A stretch of 8,322 nt of DNA from Candidatus Eiseniibacteriota bacterium (GTDB lineage: Bacteria; Eisenbacteria; RBG-16-71-46; JAGVPR01): positions 1 to 8,322 of the forward strand of contig JAGVPR010000386.1 of NCBI GenBank assembly GCA_020052115.1. The letters are read 5' to 3'. Positions 7,136-8,322 of the stretch are shown here, piece after piece; within the stretch, counting starts at the first letter, position 1; the number at the start of each line of letters is the position of its first letter. The translations under genes and the position numbers were made by a program. The notes below the pieces were generated by a model, which saw only the letters and a program-made list of their open reading frames with translations, was not told the origin of the DNA and made no database searches.

Positions 7136-8322
7136 TCCGCCATCTTCTAGGGTTCGAGCTGCGCAGGCTCATGCGCGTGCGCACGGTGTTCCTTCTCTGG
7201 CTCGGGTTCCCGATCATCCTCGCCTCGATCGAGTACGCCGCCTTCGGCGGACTCGGTTCCTCGCGCATCCCGAAGGCGCGCCTCCTCATCGTGGACAGAG
7301 ACAGCACGGTCGTTTCGCAGTTGCTTCCGGGAATGTTCGAGCGAGAGCCGCTCTCGGACTTCTTCGCCGTCGAGCGGTTGAGTGATCCGCGGCGTATCCG
7401 CGACCGGTTCCAGAGCGCGGGAGAAGCGGCCGCCGCGGCGCTCGTGATCCCGGCGGGATTCGGCGACTCGCTACTCACCGCCGGGACGACGACCCTCGAG
7501 TTGATTCGAAACCCGCTGCAGACGTTCGGGCCCGAGATGAGCGAGTCGGTGCTGACCACGCTGATCGAGCTGGGCAACCGGGCGCTCGCGGAGGTGAGGG
7601 CGCCTCTCAAGGCGGCGGCGGACGATGCTCGAAAGAGCGGCCGGGTCGACCGCGACGCCTTCGTCGCCGCCTCCTCGAGGTTCTATGACGCGGGCCAGCG
7701 CCTGAAGCGGCTTTCGATGGTGCAGAGGATGGAGATCACGATCGAGAGGCCGAAGGCCGCAGGGCCCGGTGCGGCTTCGTCCGCCGAGTTCTTCGGGTAC
7801 TTCTTCCCCGGGCTTCTTCTCTTCAGCCTTCTCTTCCTCAGCGAGAACGTCGAGGGCCGCATGATGCGCGACCGGATCGCCGGTCTGGCCCAGCGGACGG
7901 CGGTGGCTCCGGTGAGCGCAGCGCAGCTCGTGACATCCGAGGCCGCGCTCGGTCTCATCGTCACCCTTGGAGCCTCGGTCTTCGTGCTGGCGTTCGGCAT
8001 CCTGGTCTTCAAGCTCTCGATGCGCGATCCGCTCGGCGTGGCGGCCGTGCTGCTGGGCTACTGCTTCTTCGCGATCGGCCTCGTGAAGCTCATCTTCGCG
8101 GGCGCGAAGAGTGCGCGCGGGGCGGGGACGCTCGGCTCGGTCGTGATCCTCATGCTGGCGCTCTTCGGCGGCGGGTTCGCCCCGATCGAGATCTACCCCT
8201 CGGGCATCGCCGCGATTTCGCGGTGGACGCCGCTGGGCTCGGCGAACGTCGCGCTCGTGGGGCTCCTCGCGAAGGGGAGCCGATTCGCGCAGGTCGCCCT
8301 GCCGGCCGCGGTCGTGTGGGCG
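7132..8322 (+). CDS. ABC-2 type transporter permease (3' partial)
   Basis: This is the membrane subunit that pairs with the upstream ATPase. The frame is open from ATG 7132 to the window end, 397 residues without a stop. The N-terminus is cytoplasmic and basic (FELRRLMRVR), followed by TM1 (about 17-38). A large extracytoplasmic domain follows (about 40-218), including LLIVDRDST and ALVIPAGFGDSLLTAG, the pattern of the ABC2_membrane_3 family. Further TM segments lie near 221-238, 271-293, 301-325 and 333-352, then the family-typical FAPIEIYP...WTPLGSANVAL segment; a sixth TM is expected beyond the window. No earlier start fits: upstream in-frame codons lack ATG, GTG or TTG with a binding site. 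The Shine-Dalgarno match is weak (CAGGG), so coupling to upstream translation is likely. Substrate unknown. Confidence 0.9.
   Translation, partial: MIRHLLGFELRRLMRVRTVFLLWLGFPIILASIEYAAFGGLGSSRIPKARLLIVDRDSTVVSQLLPGMFEREPLSDFFAVERLSDPRRIRDRFQSAGEAAAAALVIPAGFGDSLLTAGTTTLELIRNPLQTFGPEMSESVLTTLIELGNRALAEVRAPLKAAADDARKSGRVDRDAFVAASSRFYDAGQRLKRLSMVQRMEITIERPKAAGPGAASSAEFFGYFFPGLLLFSLLFLSENVEGRMMRDRIAGLAQRTAVAPVSAAQLVTSEAALGLIVTLGASVFVLAFGILVFKLSMRDPLGVAAVLLGYCFFAIGLVKLIFAGAKSARGAGTLGSVVILMLALFGGGFAPIEIYPSGIAAISRWTPLGSANVALVGLLAKGSRFAQVALPAAVVWA

Noticed and set aside
6123..7610. 495-codon open frame on the minus strand across the ABC genes
   Set aside because: It is antisense to two well-supported ABC transporter genes, its composition is Arg/Ser/Ala-rich, and no ribosome binding site or domain is seen.

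Overview
This is a strongly GC-rich bacterial window with four complete or near-complete genes and two genes cut by its edges. The best lineage hint is the secreted protein at 624-2204, which joins a fibronectin type III domain to a C-terminal FlgD-like/T9SS-type sorting domain with an NPFNP motif. That architecture is common in GC-rich FCB-related lineages such as Candidatus Eisenbacteria, Krumholzibacteriota and Latescibacterota. The lineage is inferred; no rRNA or tRNA is present to confirm it.

Layout from left to right. (1) Positions 2-361 (+) are the C-terminal end of a helical, TPR-like protein. (2) A good sigma70-type promoter (451-479) and a foldable leader of roughly 135 nt precede a 526-aa secreted protein (624-2204). 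(3) A perfect-stem terminator (2226-2258) separates it from the convergent minus-strand genes. (4) On the minus strand, a 776-aa malic enzyme with a phosphotransacetylase-like C-terminal domain (maeB type, 3496-5826) is transcribed towards a DUF3179-family exported protein (2282-3352). A strong terminator (3367-3402) lies between them, so they look like separate units. (5) Positions 5827-6167 are a divergent intergenic region. (6) On the plus strand, an ABC transporter ATPase (6168-7079) and its ABC-2 type permease (7132 to the window end, truncated) form an operon.

The genes do not form one pathway. The malic enzyme is central carbon metabolism (malate to pyruvate with NADPH supply). The ABC pair is an exporter of unknown cargo. 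The two exported proteins (FnIII/sorting-domain protein and DUF3179 protein) have no assignable function. I found no mobile element, CRISPR array, phage gene or clear new multi-gene system. The most interesting points are small: a DUF3179 protein lacking the usual cysteine motif, a possible leaderless start directly behind a terminator, a 19-codon ORF that tiles exactly between the two ABC genes, and an anti-Shine-Dalgarno segment in the leader of the secreted protein.
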